7,448 bases of DNA from contig JBGTDX010000062.1 in the NCBI GenBank assembly GCA_041748075.1, positions 1 through 7,448 on the forward strand. Reading direction: 5' to 3'. A program made the position numbers and the translations under genes. Shown here in pieces: positions 6,192 through 7,448 of the stretch (position 1 is the first letter of the stretch; each line of letters begins with the position of its first letter). Source of the DNA: JBGSYJ01 sp041748075 (GTDB taxonomy: Bacteria > Acidobacteriota > Thermoanaerobaculia > Gp7-AA8). The notes beneath the pieces were generated by a model. That model had not been told where the DNA came from. It saw nothing but the letters and a program-made list of their open reading frames with translations, and did no database searches.

Positions 6192-7448
6192 ATGAGCTTA
6201 ATCATCAGGACGTACCTGCTCGCTGCGTTTCTCGCATCGCCAACCCTCATGGCACCCCAGCCCTTCCCACAGGCAGTAGATCCGTTTTCCTTGGCGAGCT
6301 GGGCAACGTCACCGCTGCTGCCGATCCCGCGAGACCGGAAACGACGAACAGCTACGACTCGCGCGGGCGTCGTCACGACGACGAAGCTCCCCGGTGACGC
6401 GGAGCATCGTTACGAATGGGATGCCAGCGGCGCGGTGAAGAGCTTCACCGATCCCGACTCCGAGACCACCGGAGCCGTCACGGATCTCCTCGGGCGGCCG
6501 CTCTCTCGAACCTATCCCGACGGAACCGTCGAGACGATCGAGTATGAAGGCGTGCGCATCAAGTCCGTAACCGATCGCCAGGGACGTAAGCAGAGCTACG
6601 ACTACAACGCAAAAGGACAGCTCGTCGCGATCCGCGACGCCGGCGGCAGTCTTCTCGACGAGCTGCGCTATGACAACGCCGGACGGCTCGAGCGCTGGAC
6701 GAACCGGGACAGCTCGCTGTTCTACGGCGAGTTCGACCTGCACGGCAATCCCGGCAGGACCGTGCAGACGCGCTACCGCAATGGATCCGCGTTCGACGCC
6801 TCGCCGGAAGTCCTCGATGAATATGTGCAGGAACACGACTGGAACGGTTACGGCGAGCGGACGCGATTCACTATGCCGGCGTATCCGTCGATGCCGTCGT
6901 CGAGCGGCCGGTGGACACGCTCGCTCGCGCTCGAGTACGACGCCCTCGGGAACGTCACGCGCATCCGGAAGAATGATGCGGCCGATCTGATGACGGCGAG
7001 CTACCGCTCCGCCGGGCGTCCCGATGTCCGGACCATATACACCGCCTCGGGCGGAGCGCTCGAGCGCCGCTACGATTACGACGAGAACAACGGCCTCCAG
7101 ACTGCAACGGAGGTTTACTCCGGCGATCAGCTCCTCGCCGGCACGCGCGTCGTCGAATACGACGGGCTCCAGAAGCGCGAGCTCCAGCACCTCGGTGTCT
7201 CCGGCGGCAAGCGCGGTTCGCGCTTCAGCTACGACGGTCGCTCCCGTCTCGAGAATGCGCTCATCGGCGGCGACCTCACGCTCGTCCCAGCCGCGGAGGT
7301 CCTGACGAAGTCCGACTTCCGCACCGAGGTTGCGCGAACGCCTCCGACCCCGGTGAGCCTCGAGACGCAGACGGCGACCGAGCATCCGTCCAAGGGACAC
7401 AAACTCGGCACGCTCACGCGTGATGGCGAGACGAGCAGCTACGCGTAC
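6192..7448 (+). CDS. Secreted YD-repeat/Rhs-family protein, N-terminal part (3' end outside window), with locally shifted frame
   Basis: The frame is open from the ATG at 6192 to the window end (419 codons). Residues 1-21 look like a Sec signal peptide: Arg 6, hydrophobic core YLLAAFLASPTLM, then Ala/Pro. From about residue 60 the protein is YD repeats: HRYEWDASGAV, GRPLSRTYPDGTVETIEYEG, RQGRKQSYDYNAKGQLVAI, ELRYDNAGRLERW, LEYDALGNVTRI, RRYDYDENNGL. Between about 6295 and 6368 the YD-like sequence lies in another frame (GELGNVTAAADP, TTNSYDSRGR), so the open frame reads about 25 unrelated residues there before YD sequence resumes at VVTTTK (6369). This suggests two frameshifts that cancel out. 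The start lacks a clear ribosome-binding site, but its ATG overlaps the TGA (ATGA) of a 24-codon frame starting at 6121 inside the end of vsr. It may instead be a gene fragment without a true start. Confidence is high for YD repeats and moderate for the start. Confidence 0.8.
   Translation, partial: MSLIIRTYLLAAFLASPTLMAPQPFPQAVDPFSLASWATSPLLPIPRDRKRRTATTRAGVVTTTKLPGDAEHRYEWDASGAVKSFTDPDSETTGAVTDLLGRPLSRTYPDGTVETIEYEGVRIKSVTDRQGRKQSYDYNAKGQLVAIRDAGGSLLDELRYDNAGRLERWTNRDSSLFYGEFDLHGNPGRTVQTRYRNGSAFDASPEVLDEYVQEHDWNGYGERTRFTMPAYPSMPSSSGRWTRSLALEYDALGNVTRIRKNDAADLMTASYRSAGRPDVRTIYTASGGALERRYDYDENNGLQTATEVYSGDQLLAGTRVVEYDGLQKRELQHLGVSGGKRGSRFSYDGRSRLENALIGGDLTLVPAAEVLTKSDFRTEVARTPPTPVSLETQTATEHPSKGHKLGTLTRDGETSSYAY

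Noticed and set aside
6161..6397. 78-codon open frame as a separate small gene
   Set aside because: Its later part is recognisable YD-repeat sequence that continues in the next frame, so it is treated as part of the shifted rhs gene.
6309..7400. Long open frame of 363 codons on the minus strand
   Set aside because: It lies opposite the clear YD-repeat coding frame, its product is low-complexity and Arg/Ala/Val-rich without motifs, and such shadows are common opposite GC-rich genes.
1..7448. CRISPR array, tRNA, rRNA or replication origin
   Set aside because: No regularly spaced repeats, tRNA-like cloverleaf, rRNA sequence or iteron cluster was seen.

Overview
This window looks like accessory DNA from a GC-rich, probably Gram-negative environmental bacterium. 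No ribosomal RNA, tRNA or housekeeping gene is present to fix the lineage, so taxonomy stays open. Two rhs/YD-repeat genes, both cut by the window edges, flank a mobile element and a DNA-modification module.

Layout from left to right: (1) the 3' part of an Rhs protein (2-2266, +). It runs through YD repeats, an unusual insert of about 180 residues, the conserved Rhs core end and a variable C-terminal tip that looks like an HNH/Endo VII-type nuclease toxin. (2) Six bases later, a small acidic protein (2273-2689, +) placed as the cognate immunity protein. (3) A complete IS4-family insertion sequence (2720-4004) with perfect 17-bp terminal inverted repeats and a 9-bp target duplication; its transposase (minus strand) appears to carry a frameshift near its 3' end. 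(4) A minus-strand pair: a C5 cytosine DNA methyltransferase (4651-5649) followed by a winged-helix/HNH endonuclease (4062-4634). (5) Divergent from these, a Vsr mismatch endonuclease (5715-6146, +). (6) The start of a second YD-repeat gene (6192 to the window end, +), with a plausible signal peptide and traces of two compensating frameshifts.

Working model: the methyltransferase, HNH nuclease and Vsr form one restriction-modification unit. The methyltransferase protects host DNA, the HNH protein cuts unmodified DNA, and Vsr starts repair of the T:G mismatches left when 5-methylcytosine deaminates. The unit sits between two rhs genes, so inter-bacterial competition and anti-phage defence genes are neighbours here. 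The IS landed between the immunity gene and the end of the restriction operon and damaged neither coding sequence.

The most unusual points are a 14-bp tandem duplication at the methyltransferase/HNH junction that creates a three-codon decoy reading frame before the endonuclease start, the large non-YD insert in the first Rhs protein, the toxin/immunity tip with its apparent drop in GC, and the locally shifted reading frame near the start of the second Rhs gene.
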